Shown here piece by piece: positions 34,504-44,304 of a stretch of DNA of 64,000 nucleotides. Numbering within the stretch: the first letter of the stretch is position 1; every line of letters starts with the position of its first letter. This stretch comes from Clostridium sporogenes (GTDB lineage Bacteria; Bacillota; Clostridia; Clostridiales; Clostridiaceae), in assembly GCF_001020205.1 (NCBI RefSeq), contig NZ_CP011663.1, positions 4,078,991 to 4,142,990 on the forward strand, given 5' to 3'. Made by a program: the position numbers and the translations under genes. The notes beneath the pieces were generated by a model that saw only the letters and a list, made by a program, of their open reading frames with translations, did not search any database and had not been told where the DNA came from.

Positions 34504-34549
34504 AAAAAGCGAATGCTATATATTAAAATTTAATTATCGTTCGCTTATC
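34504..34549 (-). promoter_or_regulatory. Possible PurR-type inverted box pair upstream of purA
   Basis: GCGAATG on the plus strand and GCGAACG on the minus strand are arranged head-to-head, with 26 bases between the two CGAA cores. This is close to the spacing of paired PurBoxes in Bacillus. The same bases can also form an imperfect hairpin followed by T7 on the minus strand, so a second terminator is an alternative. Confidence 0.35.
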
Positions 34550-34565
34550 ATTCTTAAAAAATAAA

Positions 34566-34598
34566 ATATTGCAGCCAAATTATAACTGCAATATTTTT
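34566..34598 (-). terminator. Terminator after the COG2509-type flavoprotein gene
   Basis: AAAATATTGCAG and CTGCAATATTTT form a 12-bp stem just after the stop codon of the upstream minus-strand gene. T-rich sequence follows on that strand. Confidence 0.7.
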
Positions 34599-34604
34599 AT
34601 TCCG

Positions 34605-35990
34605 TTATACATTAACATTATGTTTTTTCATTAATATTCTTGCTGCATATACTCCACTAGCTGATGCTTGTGATAATGAATGAGTCACCCCAGAACTATC
34701 CCCTAAAATATATAATCCTTTTATTTCAGTTTCTAGATTAGAACTTAATTCTACATTAGAATTGTAGAATTTAACTTCTACTCCATATAAAAGAGTATCC
34801 TCATTTGCTGTACCTGGCGCTATATTGTCTAAAGCATATATCATTTCTATAATACCATCTAACTGTCTTTTAGGAATTACTAAACTTAAATCTCCTGGTG
34901 TAGCTTTTAGTGTAGGTCTTGTGAAACTTTTTGCCATTCTTTTTTCATTAGTTCTTCTTCCCTTTATTAAGTCTCCAAATCTTTGTACTAATACTCCTCC
35001 ACCTAACATATTGCTTAACTTTGCTATAGATTCACCATATTCATTACTCTCTTTAAAAGGTTCAGTAAATCTGTTTGAAACCAACAACGCAAAGTTAGTA
35101 TTTTCTGTATGAAGATCTGGATTTGCATAACTATGGCCATTAACTGTAACTATTCCATTTGTATTTTCACTTACTACCTCTCCATAAGGATTCATACAGA
35201 AAGTTCTAACTAAATCTCCATATTTCTTTGTTCTATATACTATTTTACTTTCATAAACCTCATCCGTTATATGAGAAAATACTTGAGCTGGAAGTTCAAC
35301 TCTAACCCCTATATCTACTCTATTACTTTCTGTTTTTATACCAAGTTTTTTACATATGTTAGAAATCCATTTTGAACCTGACCTTCCTGTAGCTAAAATT
35401 AAATCTTCACTAGAAAATTCTCCATTTTTAGTATCTACAACAAATTGACCTTCTATTTTGTTTATATCAAAAACTTCACATTCAAATTTCATTTCTATCT
35501 TGTCTTTTAAATATTCATATATATTAGATAATATATTGATATTTCTATCTGTTCCTAAATGCCTTACCTTTGCATCTAAAAGATGCAAATCATTTTGAAG
35601 AGCTTTCCTCTTTAAGTCTGAATTAGATGTTGAATATAGTTTTGCATCTTTTCCTCCCATTTCACATAAAACCTCATCAACATAATTCATTAAATCTAAA
35701 GCTTCTTCTCTACCAACATATTTATATAAATCTCCACCAAAATTATTAGTAATATTATATTTACCATCAGATAATGTGCCTGCTCCACCGTATCCATTCA
35801 TTATATTACAAACATTACAATGTATGCAGGATTTTATATTCTTGCCATCTATAGGACATTTTCTTTTTTTTAAATCATGACCTTTTTCAATCATTAATAT
35901 ATTTAGCTTATTATTATTTTTGCACATTTCATAAGCAGCAAATATACCACTAGCTCCAGCACCAACAATAATAACATCATATTTTTTCAT
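34605..35990 (-). CDS. FAD-dependent dehydrogenase-like flavoprotein (COG2509)
   Basis: A 461-residue flavoprotein. It has the dinucleotide fold DVIIVGAGASGIFAAYEMC and then CPIDGKNIKSCIHCNVCNIMNGYGGAGTLSDGKYN, a cysteine-rich loop (four Cys at about 46-61) typical of this uncharacterised group. The C-terminal FAD contact reads GLYILGDSSGVTHSLSQASASG. Function unknown. The cysteine loop could hold a disulfide or Fe-S cluster. A CGAA-N26-TTCG box pair lies about 60-95 bases upstream of the start. Confidence 0.82.
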   Translation of the reverse strand: MKKYDVIIVGAGASGIFAAYEMCKNNNKLNILMIEKGHDLKKRKCPIDGKNIKSCIHCNVCNIMNGYGGAGTLSDGKYNITNNFGGDLYKYVGREEALDLMNYVDEVLCEMGGKDAKLYSTSNSDLKRKALQNDLHLLDAKVRHLGTDRNINILSNIYEYLKDKIEMKFECEVFDINKIEGQFVVDTKNGEFSSEDLILATGRSGSKWISNICKKLGIKTESNRVDIGVRVELPAQVFSHITDEVYESKIVYRTKKYGDLVRTFCMNPYGEVVSENTNGIVTVNGHSYANPDLHTENTNFALLVSNRFTEPFKESNEYGESIAKLSNMLGGGVLVQRFGDLIKGRRTNEKRMAKSFTRPTLKATPGDLSLVIPKRQLDGIIEMIYALDNIAPGTANEDTLLYGVEVKFYNSNVELSSNLETEIKGLYILGDSSGVTHSLSQASASGVYAARILMKKHNVNV

Positions 35991-36046
35991 AAATTATCCC
36001 CTCCAGCTATATAATGATAACAAAGGTTTAAAATATTTTCAATAGG

Positions 36047-36089
36047 TTTTACGAATATTTTTATATTTTTTGCAATTATTATTCGTATT
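36047..36089 (-). promoter_or_regulatory. Possible PurR-type inverted box pair upstream of the flavoprotein gene
   Basis: TTTTACGAATA and TATTCGTATTT face each other with exactly 26 bases between the CGAA and TTCG cores, the same geometry as the pair upstream of purA. The flanks are A/T rich as in PurBoxes. Binding is inferred from layout only. Confidence 0.35.
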
Positions 36090-36159
36090 TTTCTTTTATA
36101 TCTTTAATTTATGAACACATTATAAAAAATAGTTAGTATTTTATTGTTCTATTTTGCTA

Positions 36160-36375
36160 TTATTCTTTCCACATATCTTCAGTTAACTCATTTATTTCTT
36201 TTTTTAATCTTTCACTTTCTTTTTCATTTAAACTTATAATATCTCTCTCTATGTTTATAACATCCCCTTCTTTAGCTTTTTTAGGAATTATATTCTTATC
36301 TATATTTATTATTCTTTTATCCTCTAATTCCACTATAGCAAAATTTTCTTCAAATCTATCTATTATTCCTTTCAT
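36160..36375 (-). CDS. DUF3006 domain protein
   Basis: A 71-residue protein of the DUF3006 family: MKGIIDRFEENFAIVELEDKRI..., a small beta-barrel N-terminus followed by an acidic alpha-helical tail rich in Lys and Glu. Function unknown. Such proteins are common in Firmicutes, often beside metallo-hydrolases, but none is adjacent here. Ribosome site AAAGGTGG. Confidence 0.8.
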   Translation of the reverse strand: MKGIIDRFEENFAIVELEDKRIINIDKNIIPKKAKEGDVINIERDIISLNEKESERLKKEINELTEDMWKE

Positions 36376-36427
36376 ATTAAATCCACCTTTTAAATTAATA
36401 TTTAATTATATTACATATTATCTAAAA

Positions 36428-36464
36428 TAGCCTACCACAGACTTTGAAAACTTGTAGTAGGCTA
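36428..36464 (-). terminator. Probable terminator after the phosphohexomutase gene
   Basis: TAGCCTAC and GTAGGCTA frame a long hairpin that is better paired on the minus strand (several G-U pairs) about 105 bases after the mutase stop. The T-run after it is weak. Confidence 0.5.
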
Positions 36465-36568
36465 AATGTTATTTCTATAAAACAATCTTTTCTTTATTTT
36501 TAATTAAAAATACATCTTATAATGTTAAATTTTTTCTATTATATAAAAGTTTATTAAATTAAAATAAT

Positions 36569-38290
36569 CTATTTTACTGAATTAAGTTTATCTAAAACTT
36601 CTTTTTCTATAGCTTTTATTTTTTCTTCTGCTGCTTTAATACTTTCGCCTTTTGTATATACATATAATTTTATTTTAGGTTCTGTTCCTGATGGTCTTAC
36701 TGCGTACCAACTTCCATCATCTAAGAAAAATCTTAATACATTTGCTCTAGGTATGCTACATGGTTTCCTATCATTTTTTATAATATCGTATTCTATTCTA
36801 TCCTGATAATCTATATAACTTAAAAGTTTTGCCCCCGCTATTTCTTTTGGGAAATTTTGTCTATATGACTCCATCATTCTGTCTATTCTTTTTTTACCTT
36901 CTATGCCTTCTAATATTAGTGATATCTGCTTTTCTCTATAATATCCATACTTTTCATATATTTCATCAAGTACATCTATTAATGTTTTACCCTTAGTTTT
37001 ATAATAAGCTGCTGCCTCACATAAAAGCATACTTGAACTTACTCCATCTTTATCTCTAACAAATGTTCCTGTAACATATCCTATACTTTCTTCATATCCA
37101 AATATAAATTCTTTACCTTGTTCTTTTAAACTTGGTATTTTACCACATATATTTTTAAATCCTGTTAGTGCTTCATAGGTTTCTACTCCATATTCTTCCC
37201 CAATAGCTTTACCTAAATCCCCAGTAACTATCGATTTAACTATAGCAGCTCCCTTAGGTAATTTACCCATTTCTTTCATATTTGATGCTATATAATTTAT
37301 AAGAATAGCTCCTGTTTGATTACCATTAAAGGCTAGATACTCACCATTTTTATCTTTAACCTCTATAGCTAATCTATCACAATCAGGGTCCGTTGCTATA
37401 AGCAATTCTGCTCCTACTTCTTTTCCTAAGTTTTCTGCATATTTAAATGCTTTCGTATCCTCTGGATTTGGATATCCTACTGTTGTGAAATCTGGATCAG
37501 GTTTTTCCTGCTCTGGAACTACTATAATATTAGTAAATTCTCTTTCCTTTAAAACACGCCTAACAGGAATATTGCCTGTTCCATTTAGAGGTGTATAAAT
37601 AACTTTTATATCCTTATCTATATCTTCTCTTATACTTAGAGATTTAACCTTTTCTATATATTCAGAATCTATATCTTCCCCTAATATATTTAATAAGCCA
37701 CTTTTTAAAGCTTCTTCCTCACTTATAGTTTTTATATCACTAAATTTACCAATAGATTTTATCTTTTCAGTAATACCATTTGCTATTTGAGATAAAACCT
37801 GAGCTCCATCTTCCCAATATACTTTATAACCATTATAATCTTTTGGATTATGACTAGCAGTTATAACTATACCCGCCGCCGTATTTAATTTTCTAACTGC
37901 AAAAGATAATTCTGGAGTTGGTCTTAGATCTTCAAATAAATAACCCTTTATTCCATTTCCAGCCAAAACTAAGGCTGCAGTTTTAGCAAATTCTTTTGAA
38001 TAATGTCTGCAATCAAAAGCTATAGCAACACCTCTATTTGTGTACTCTTCACCTTTTTCTTTTATATAGTTCGCTAAGCCCTGAGTAACCTTAGATATAT
38101 TGTATATATTCATTCTATTTGTACCTGCTCCAATTTTCCCTCTAAGACCTGCAGTTCCAAATTCTAATTCTTTATAAAATCTATCCTCTATTTCTTTTTC
38201 ATTATTTATTATTTCTTTTAATTCTTGTTTTGTATCTTCATCAACATAATCATTATCTAACCATTCTTTATATACTTTTTTGTAATCCAT
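36569..38290 (-). CDS. Phospho-sugar mutase (phosphoglucomutase/phosphomannomutase family)
   Basis: A 573-residue alpha-D-phosphohexomutase. All four family landmarks are readable: the phosphoserine loop TASHNPKDYNGYKVYW near 144, the metal loop DPDCDRLAIE near 304, the sugar-binding GYEESIGYVTG near 400 and the phosphate-binding RPSGTEPKIKLY near 534. Size and sequence resemble Bacillus PgcA, which interconverts glucose-1-P and glucose-6-P for glycolipid and wall teichoic acid synthesis; mannose use cannot be excluded. Single gene with its own promoter. Confidence 0.9.
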   Translation of the reverse strand: MDYKKVYKEWLDNDYVDEDTKQELKEIINNEKEIEDRFYKELEFGTAGLRGKIGAGTNRMNIYNISKVTQGLANYIKEKGEEYTNRGVAIAFDCRHYSKEFAKTAALVLAGNGIKGYLFEDLRPTPELSFAVRKLNTAAGIVITASHNPKDYNGYKVYWEDGAQVLSQIANGITEKIKSIGKFSDIKTISEEEALKSGLLNILGEDIDSEYIEKVKSLSIREDIDKDIKVIYTPLNGTGNIPVRRVLKEREFTNIIVVPEQEKPDPDFTTVGYPNPEDTKAFKYAENLGKEVGAELLIATDPDCDRLAIEVKDKNGEYLAFNGNQTGAILINYIASNMKEMGKLPKGAAIVKSIVTGDLGKAIGEEYGVETYEALTGFKNICGKIPSLKEQGKEFIFGYEESIGYVTGTFVRDKDGVSSSMLLCEAAAYYKTKGKTLIDVLDEIYEKYGYYREKQISLILEGIEGKKRIDRMMESYRQNFPKEIAGAKLLSYIDYQDRIEYDIIKNDRKPCSIPRANVLRFFLDDGSWYAVRPSGTEPKIKLYVYTKGESIKAAEEKIKAIEKEVLDKLNSVK

Positions 38291-38445
38291 ATATTATCTC
38301 TCCTCTTAGCTGAAAGCTTTTATTCCATTAGTTATTAATTTCAATATTTTTTATGTATTTCCTTCTTAAATAATATTATTTTATATACTCTGGTTAAAAA
38401 TACATTAATAAAACAATATTATAAATAAAAATCCTATTATAATTT

Positions 38446-38474
38446 AATATAAGTATAATTTTGATATAAATCAA
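38446..38474 (-). promoter_or_regulatory. Likely promoter of the phosphohexomutase gene
   Basis: Minus-strand TTGATT (38469-38474), 17-base spacer and TATATT (38446-38451), giving a leader of about 150 bases. Confidence 0.5.
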
Positions 38475-38492
38475 GTCATAAAAAATATAAAT

Positions 38493-38527
38493 AAAAAACA
38501 ACTGTGAAATTTTCACAATTGTTTTTT
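38493..38527 (-). terminator. Terminator after dnaB
   Basis: AACAATTGTGAAA and TTTCACAGTTGTT pair on the minus strand (one G-U) and run into six T. Confidence 0.8.
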
Positions 38528-38580
38528 ACCATCTTATATAAAATATCTTTTTTCTTACCTATACAAAAGTGTTATATATT

Positions 38581-39915
38581 TTATTCTTGATGTATTACAT
38601 CTAAATTACCAAATTTACTGTATTGTCCAAGCCATGCCAATTTAACTGTACCTGTAGGACCATTTCTTTGCTTGGCTATAATGCATTCTGCCATGTTTTT
38701 ATCTTCCGTTTCTTTATCGTAATATTCATCTCTATATAAAAACATAACTACGTCAGCATCCTGTTCTATAGATCCGGATTCTCTAAGATCTGAAAGCATT
38801 GGTCTGTGATCTGATCTAGCTTCCGGAGCACGGGATAATTGTGATAGGGCTATAACTGGACAATCCATTTCTTTTGCTAAGGCTTTTATAGATCTCGATA
38901 TTTCTGAAACTTCTTGTTGTCTGCTTTCAGAACCTTTTCCTCCGCTCATAAGCTGAAGATAATCTATTAAAACCATATCTATTCCATGTTCTATCTTTAA
39001 TCTTCTACATTTAGAACGCATTTCCATTACAGACATACCTGCAGTATCATCTATAAATATCTTCGCTGCTGCTAAGGGTCCTGAAACCCTAGCTATGTTC
39101 TCCCAATCTTTATCCTCTAAGTTACCAGTTCTAAGTCTTAACATATCAATATTAGCTTGTGAACAAAGCAATTTATAAGAAAGTTGCTCTTTTGACATTT
39201 CCAGAGAAAATATTGCTACACTTTTTCCCTCTCTAAGAGCTGCATATTCTGCTATGTTTAAAGCAAATGTAGTTTTACCCATTGATGGTCTTGCTGCTAT
39301 TAATATCATATCAGATTTTTGAAAACCTGATGTTTTAGCATCTAACTCTCTAAAACCAGAAGCAACTCCAGTAGTTTCTCCTTTATTTTTAAATAAGTTT
39401 TCAATTTGAATAAATCCTCTTTCCAAAACATTACTTAATGGCTCGAAATCAGTTGTAGTATTTTGGTTAGATATATGAAATATTTTTTTCTCTGCAGAAT
39501 CTATTATTTCTTCTACATTATCTTGTCTGTTATAACAGTTCTCTATTATTTCAGTAGATGACTTTATAAGTCTTCTTAATGTAGATTTATCCTTTATTAT
39601 ATCTATATAAGATTGAATATTAGCTGTAGAAACTATGGAGTTACAAAGCTCTGTTATATAAGTAACTCCACCTACTGCCTCTAGCTTATCTCGTGATTTA
39701 AGATTTTCTGTAAGAGTTAGCATATCTACTGCTATATCCTTTTGATAAAGTTCTATAATTCCACTAAATATAATTTTATGGGAATCTTTGTAAAAATCTT
39801 CACTTTTTAAAACTTCCACAGCCTCTGCTATGGAAGTTTTATCTATAATCATTGCCCCTAATACATTTTGTTCTGCATCTATACTCTGTGGCATACTTTT
39901 TATGGGTGCATCCAT
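38581..39915 (-). CDS. dnaB: Replicative DNA helicase DnaB
   Basis: A 444-residue hexameric helicase. The N-terminal domain starts PQSIDAEQNVLGAMIID. The RecA-like domain has Walker A ARPSMGKTTFALN near 212, Walker B MVLIDYLQLMSG near 310, the SRSIKALAKEMDCPVIALSQLSR segment and the DLRESGSIEQDADVVMFLYR motif. Normal length. It follows rplI and lonC, as in many clostridia, and ends the rpl/lon/dnaB unit before a terminator. Confidence 0.97.
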   Translation of the reverse strand: MDAPIKSMPQSIDAEQNVLGAMIIDKTSIAEAVEVLKSEDFYKDSHKIIFSGIIELYQKDIAVDMLTLTENLKSRDKLEAVGGVTYITELCNSIVSTANIQSYIDIIKDKSTLRRLIKSSTEIIENCYNRQDNVEEIIDSAEKKIFHISNQNTTTDFEPLSNVLERGFIQIENLFKNKGETTGVASGFRELDAKTSGFQKSDMILIAARPSMGKTTFALNIAEYAALREGKSVAIFSLEMSKEQLSYKLLCSQANIDMLRLRTGNLEDKDWENIARVSGPLAAAKIFIDDTAGMSVMEMRSKCRRLKIEHGIDMVLIDYLQLMSGGKGSESRQQEVSEISRSIKALAKEMDCPVIALSQLSRAPEARSDHRPMLSDLRESGSIEQDADVVMFLYRDEYYDKETEDKNMAECIIAKQRNGPTGTVKLAWLGQYSKFGNLDVIHQE

Positions 39916-39945
39916 ATAAACATCTCTCCTTAAGTACTCCTTAAT

Positions 39946-41865
39946 CTAAAATACTATATTTATAAGCTCTTCTATAGTATCTATACATATTATCTCTATA
40001 TCTTTTATATCTGAAGGAGCATCTTTCACATTGTCCTTAGGTATTATTACCTTTTTTATACCTTTTCTTCTTGCACCATATATTTTTTCAAATATGCCTC
40101 CAACAGGTTTTACCTTCCCTTTAAGAGATATTTCTCCTGTTATGGCTATATCCTGTTTTATGGGCTTATTTAATAAAGCACTAATAATACATATTGTTAT
40201 AGCTGCTCCTGCAGATGGTCCATCTATTTTTCCACCACCTATAGCATTAACATGTACATCATAATCCTTTATATCTTCTTTTGTTATTTTTCTTATGACA
40301 GAAGCCGCATTAAATACTGAATCCTTTGCCATACTTCCTGCTGTATCATTAAATCTAACAAAACCTTTGCCTTTGTCTTTAGCATTAAATACAGTGGCTT
40401 CTATTTCTATAGTAGAACCTATATATCCACTTACACCTAATCCATATACATGTCCTACTTCTAAATTTTCTTTATTTTCTATTCTATCGTATGGAATTAA
40501 TCTACTTATAGATATAACTTGTTCTAAGTCATTCATAGTTATATTAAGTTTTGTTCCTTCTTTATATTCTTTATTTTTATATAAAGAATATCCATAAACA
40601 TCTGACAATATATTAACTGCTTTTCTTCCTTCTATGGTATATCTACTTATAGTTTCAGCTACTCCATCCTCTAATATTATATTTAACTTATCTGCGGCAT
40701 TTATTACTATTTTTTCAATATCTTTAGATGATAATGGCTCAAAAAATACTTCCGCACATCTGGATCTTAGTGCTGGATTTATTTCTGAAGGTTCCCTAGT
40801 AGTAGCCCCTATAAGAACAAAATCAGCTGGTGCTCCATTTTCAAATAAGTGTTTTATATACTTAGGGGTATTTTCATCATCTGGATCATAATAAGAAGAT
40901 GAAAATTCTACTCTCTTATCTTCTAAAACCTTCAAAAGTTTATTTTGGAGCATATCATCTAGCTCACCTATTTCATCTATAAATAGTACCCCACCATGAG
41001 CTTCTGTAACTAATCCTAGCTTAGGTTCTGGTATACCAGTTTCCGCTAAATCTCTTTTAGAGCCTTGATATATAGGATCATGTACTGATCCCAAAAGAGG
41101 GTTAGTAATCTCCCTCGGATCCCATCTTAAAGTAGTTCCATCTACCTCTACAAATTTAGATTCTTCATAAAAAGGTGTATATTTTAACTTTTTTACTTCC
41201 TCTAAAGCCAATCTAGCTGCAGATGTTTTCCCTACTCCTGGTGGTCCATATAATATAATATGTTGTGGGTATGGTGATGCTACTTTAGATAAAAGAGACT
41301 TTATAGGTCTTTCCTGTCCTATAATTTCTGAAAAAGAAGCTGGTCTTAATAAATGTTGAATATTATTAGTTAGTTTTTTAGACTCAAGAACCTCTATATG
41401 TGCATATTTTTTTAAGGTTTTAGCATTTTCTGGTCCCTTTTGTTTCTTTAAAATATTAAGCTTGACTTCCTCTATATATTTATCTTGTTTTTCCATTAAA
41501 ACTTGTTCTACTTCTTTTTCTATATTATTTTCAACATATCTTTTAGCTAAAACTTCCACAATTAATCTATTTGTTTCTGTTAACACTTCTATAACATTCT
41601 TATCTGTAGGCACTGTTTGTATTCCTTTGCCATCACTTATTATTTTATTTAATGCATATAGCTTTTCATATGGGTTATTACTATTTATATATTTTTCTAA
41701 CTTATACTTTACAATTCTAGCTCTTATGTTAGAATCTTTTATTATTTTTTTTACTATTTCAAATAAAACCTCTGTCTGTAACTCAATAGACATGTCATTT
41801 GAGATATCCTGTTCTATTTCATTTATTATATCCTCTTGTAATTCATCTAACTTATGAGAATTCAC
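39946..41865 (-). CDS. lonC: ATP-dependent protease LonC (Lon family)
   Basis: A 639-residue Lon-family protease without the classical Lon N-terminal substrate domain. An N-terminal helical region (about 1-175) precedes an AAA+ module with Walker A YGPPGVGKTSAARLAL near 206 and Walker B GVLFIDEIGELDD near 292. The C-terminal protease has catalytic Ser in DGPSAGAAITI and Lys in VGGIFEKIYGARR. It matches the spore-associated LonC type of Firmicutes. It lies between rplI and dnaB, 10 bases after rplI. Confidence 0.9.
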   Translation of the reverse strand: MNSHKLDELQEDIINEIEQDISNDMSIELQTEVLFEIVKKIIKDSNIRARIVKYKLEKYINSNNPYEKLYALNKIISDGKGIQTVPTDKNVIEVLTETNRLIVEVLAKRYVENNIEKEVEQVLMEKQDKYIEEVKLNILKKQKGPENAKTLKKYAHIEVLESKKLTNNIQHLLRPASFSEIIGQERPIKSLLSKVASPYPQHIILYGPPGVGKTSAARLALEEVKKLKYTPFYEESKFVEVDGTTLRWDPREITNPLLGSVHDPIYQGSKRDLAETGIPEPKLGLVTEAHGGVLFIDEIGELDDMLQNKLLKVLEDKRVEFSSSYYDPDDENTPKYIKHLFENGAPADFVLIGATTREPSEINPALRSRCAEVFFEPLSSKDIEKIVINAADKLNIILEDGVAETISRYTIEGRKAVNILSDVYGYSLYKNKEYKEGTKLNITMNDLEQVISISRLIPYDRIENKENLEVGHVYGLGVSGYIGSTIEIEATVFNAKDKGKGFVRFNDTAGSMAKDSVFNAASVIRKITKEDIKDYDVHVNAIGGGKIDGPSAGAAITICIISALLNKPIKQDIAITGEISLKGKVKPVGGIFEKIYGARRKGIKKVIIPKDNVKDAPSDIKDIEIICIDTIEELINIVF

Positions 41866-41875
41866 AATTTTCCTC

Positions 41876-42319
41876 CTATTCTTCTAAAACAGAAACTTTA
41901 ACTTTAGTTGAAACTTCTGGATAAATTTTTATTTCTGCCTCATAAACTCCTGTTTGTCTTATAGTTTCTGCTACTATCTTCTTTTTATCTATATCCATAT
42001 TATATTGTTCTTTTAACTTCTCTGAAATATCTTTTGATGTTATAGAACCAAATAGTCTTCCATTTTCACCAATTTTAACTTTAAATTTAATTTCTTTTCC
42101 CATTAATGATTTTGCTAATTTTTGTGCCTCTTCTAGTTCCTTTAATTTTTGTCTTCTTTCTGCTTCTTTTTTATTGTTTAAAATGTGTACATTATTTTCT
42201 GTTGCTTGCTCAGCTAATTTCTTTGGAATTAGATAATTTCTTGCATATCCATCAGATGCATTAACTAGATCCCCCTTTTTACCTAATGATTTAACGTCTT
42301 TTAATAATATAACTTTCAT
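41876..42319 (-). CDS. rplI: 50S ribosomal protein L9
   Basis: A 147-residue L9. The N-terminal rRNA-binding domain MKVILLKDVKSLGKKGDLVNASDGYARNYLIPKKLA is followed by the long connecting helix and the C-terminal domain with KIGENGRLFGSITSKDI. It starts on the last bases of gdpP, so the two are translationally coupled. Confidence 0.97.
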   Translation of the reverse strand: MKVILLKDVKSLGKKGDLVNASDGYARNYLIPKKLAEQATENNVHILNNKKEAERRQKLKELEEAQKLAKSLMGKEIKFKVKIGENGRLFGSITSKDISEKLKEQYNMDIDKKKIVAETIRQTGVYEAEIKIYPEVSTKVKVSVLEE

Positions 42320-44304
42320 TATTTTTCACCTTCCCTTAAATATTTATCTATGGCTAATTCTAATTTTTCTACTGCCTCTTTTAAATTAATTTTCTCTAAT
42401 TTAGCTCCAGCCATAGTCATATGTCCTCCACCACCTAGCATTTCAAGTATTAATTGAACGTTAATATCTCCAAGGGATCTTCCACTTATATATATTTCAT
42501 TATCTATTGTAACAAATACAAAGGAAGCTTGAATACCTGAAATATTTAGTAGTTCGTCCGCTGCCTGGGCAGCTAATACATTATCTTCTATATTTTCTGG
42601 ACATACTGCTATAGCAATATCATTTTTTACATGGGCTGACTTTATTATTTCTAACTTTTTAATATAAGTATCTAAATCACTAGAGAAAAATTTCTTAACA
42701 TCAATAGTATCTGCTCCAAATTTTTTTAAAAAAGATGCGGCTTCAAAGGTTCTAACACCTGTTTTAAAGTAAAAATTTTTTGTATCTACATATATTCCTG
42801 CTAAAAGAGCTTCTGCTATAATTGGAGAAATATTAGGTTTTTCCACCATATATTCAATCATTTCCGTTACTAATTCTGATGTAGAAGAAGCGTAAGGTTC
42901 TATATAACTTAATATAGATCTTTCTATATAGTCAGTTGCTCTTCTATGATGATCTATTATAACTATTTTATTAAATTTATCAACTAAACTAATATTTTGG
43001 ACATAGCCTCTACTATGAGAATCTACTATTATTAACAAACTCTCTTCATTCATAATATCTAAAGCTTCTTTACTATTTATAAATGTATTTTCATATCCCT
43101 TTTCTTCTTTTATCTTATCTAATAAAAACTCACTACTTTTATTATAATTTTCAAGAATTATATAACTCTTTTTATCTAATTGATTTATAACACTATGAAG
43201 ACCTATTGCTGCCCCTAGGCAATCTATGTCCGCATTTATATGTCCCATTATAATTATATTGCTGCTTTCATTTATTAAATTAACTAAGGCATGACCTATA
43301 ACTCTTGCCCTAACTTTTGTTCGTTTTTCCACCTCTTTAGTTTTTCCACCATAAAATGAAAGTTTATCTTTATTTTTTACTACAGACTGGTCTCCCCCTC
43401 TGCCTAATGCTAACTCTTTAGCTGCAAGAGCATAATTATAATTTTCTAAGGGAGTTTCTGCTCCTTTTCCTACTCCTATACTTAAAGTAGGACTCATTTT
43501 ATTTCCTGTATCTATATCTCTTATTATATCTAGTATATCAAATTTTTTCTCCATTTGTTTTTCTATATGAGAATTTTGAACAGATAGTATATATTTATTT
43601 TGCTCATATTTTTTTATCATGGCTTTCATACTTTTAGAAAAACTATTTATATGCCTTTCTATTTCCGCTATTATCAATGGTTTTTTATCTACATCTATAC
43701 TTTTTAATACTTCGTCTAAGTTATCTACTTCTAAAAGCATTATTCCTTCTTTATTTTTTTCCATATTTATTAGTATATTAAACATATCTGTAACATCATA
43801 AAAATAAAGAAGTAATATCTTTTCTCCCATTTCCTCATCAAAAAATGTATTAGTATATATATTATAATAATTATCGTTAAAATTAATATTTTTGAAAGAA
43901 TTCTTTTTCCCTTCTAGAGCATATTTAAAATTAAAATTTTTTAATATATGATTTATATTATCTCCTAATATTCCATCCTTTTTTACCAATAGAGAGAAAT
44001 TCTGATTATACCATAAAACCTCTCCCTTATTAGATAAAACCATCATAGGGAAGGGTAAATTCATTAGGGAACTTTTAAATGCATTATCCATTTTTATAGA
44101 AAAATCCTCTATGAACTTTTTTAACTCTTTCTTTTTGATTCCGGTATGCTTAAAATTATAAAACAATAATAAAAAATATATAAGTGTTAATACTATCCCT
44201 ACTTGTATATGCTTGTATGAAAATATAACAATTATTAATATAGCTATAATAAACATATATACTTTATTATTTGTAATAAAATTATCGTACCTATTATTGT
44301 TCAT
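42319..44304 (-). CDS. gdpP: Cyclic-di-AMP phosphodiesterase GdpP (DHH/DHHA1)
   Basis: A 661-residue membrane-bound enzyme that hydrolyses c-di-AMP to pApA. Order: two N-terminal membrane helices (about 13-50), a PAS domain (about 75-165), a degenerate GGDEF domain (about 175-300, with no GGDEF signature) and a DHH/DHHA1 phosphodiesterase domain. The metal site is visible as IIMGHINADIDCLGAAIG, IIVDSHSRG and IIDHHRRATD; DHHA1 ends with GGGGHMTMAGAKL. It starts immediately after the DUF2232 stop. Confidence 0.95.
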   Translation of the reverse strand: MNNNRYDNFITNNKVYMFIIAILIIVIFSYKHIQVGIVLTLIYFLLLFYNFKHTGIKKKELKKFIEDFSIKMDNAFKSSLMNLPFPMMVLSNKGEVLWYNQNFSLLVKKDGILGDNINHILKNFNFKYALEGKKNSFKNINFNDNYYNIYTNTFFDEEMGEKILLLYFYDVTDMFNILINMEKNKEGIMLLEVDNLDEVLKSIDVDKKPLIIAEIERHINSFSKSMKAMIKKYEQNKYILSVQNSHIEKQMEKKFDILDIIRDIDTGNKMSPTLSIGVGKGAETPLENYNYALAAKELALGRGGDQSVVKNKDKLSFYGGKTKEVEKRTKVRARVIGHALVNLINESSNIIIMGHINADIDCLGAAIGLHSVINQLDKKSYIILENYNKSSEFLLDKIKEEKGYENTFINSKEALDIMNEESLLIIVDSHSRGYVQNISLVDKFNKIVIIDHHRRATDYIERSILSYIEPYASSTSELVTEMIEYMVEKPNISPIIAEALLAGIYVDTKNFYFKTGVRTFEAASFLKKFGADTIDVKKFFSSDLDTYIKKLEIIKSAHVKNDIAIAVCPENIEDNVLAAQAADELLNISGIQASFVFVTIDNEIYISGRSLGDINVQLILEMLGGGGHMTMAGAKLEKINLKEAVEKLELAIDKYLREGEK

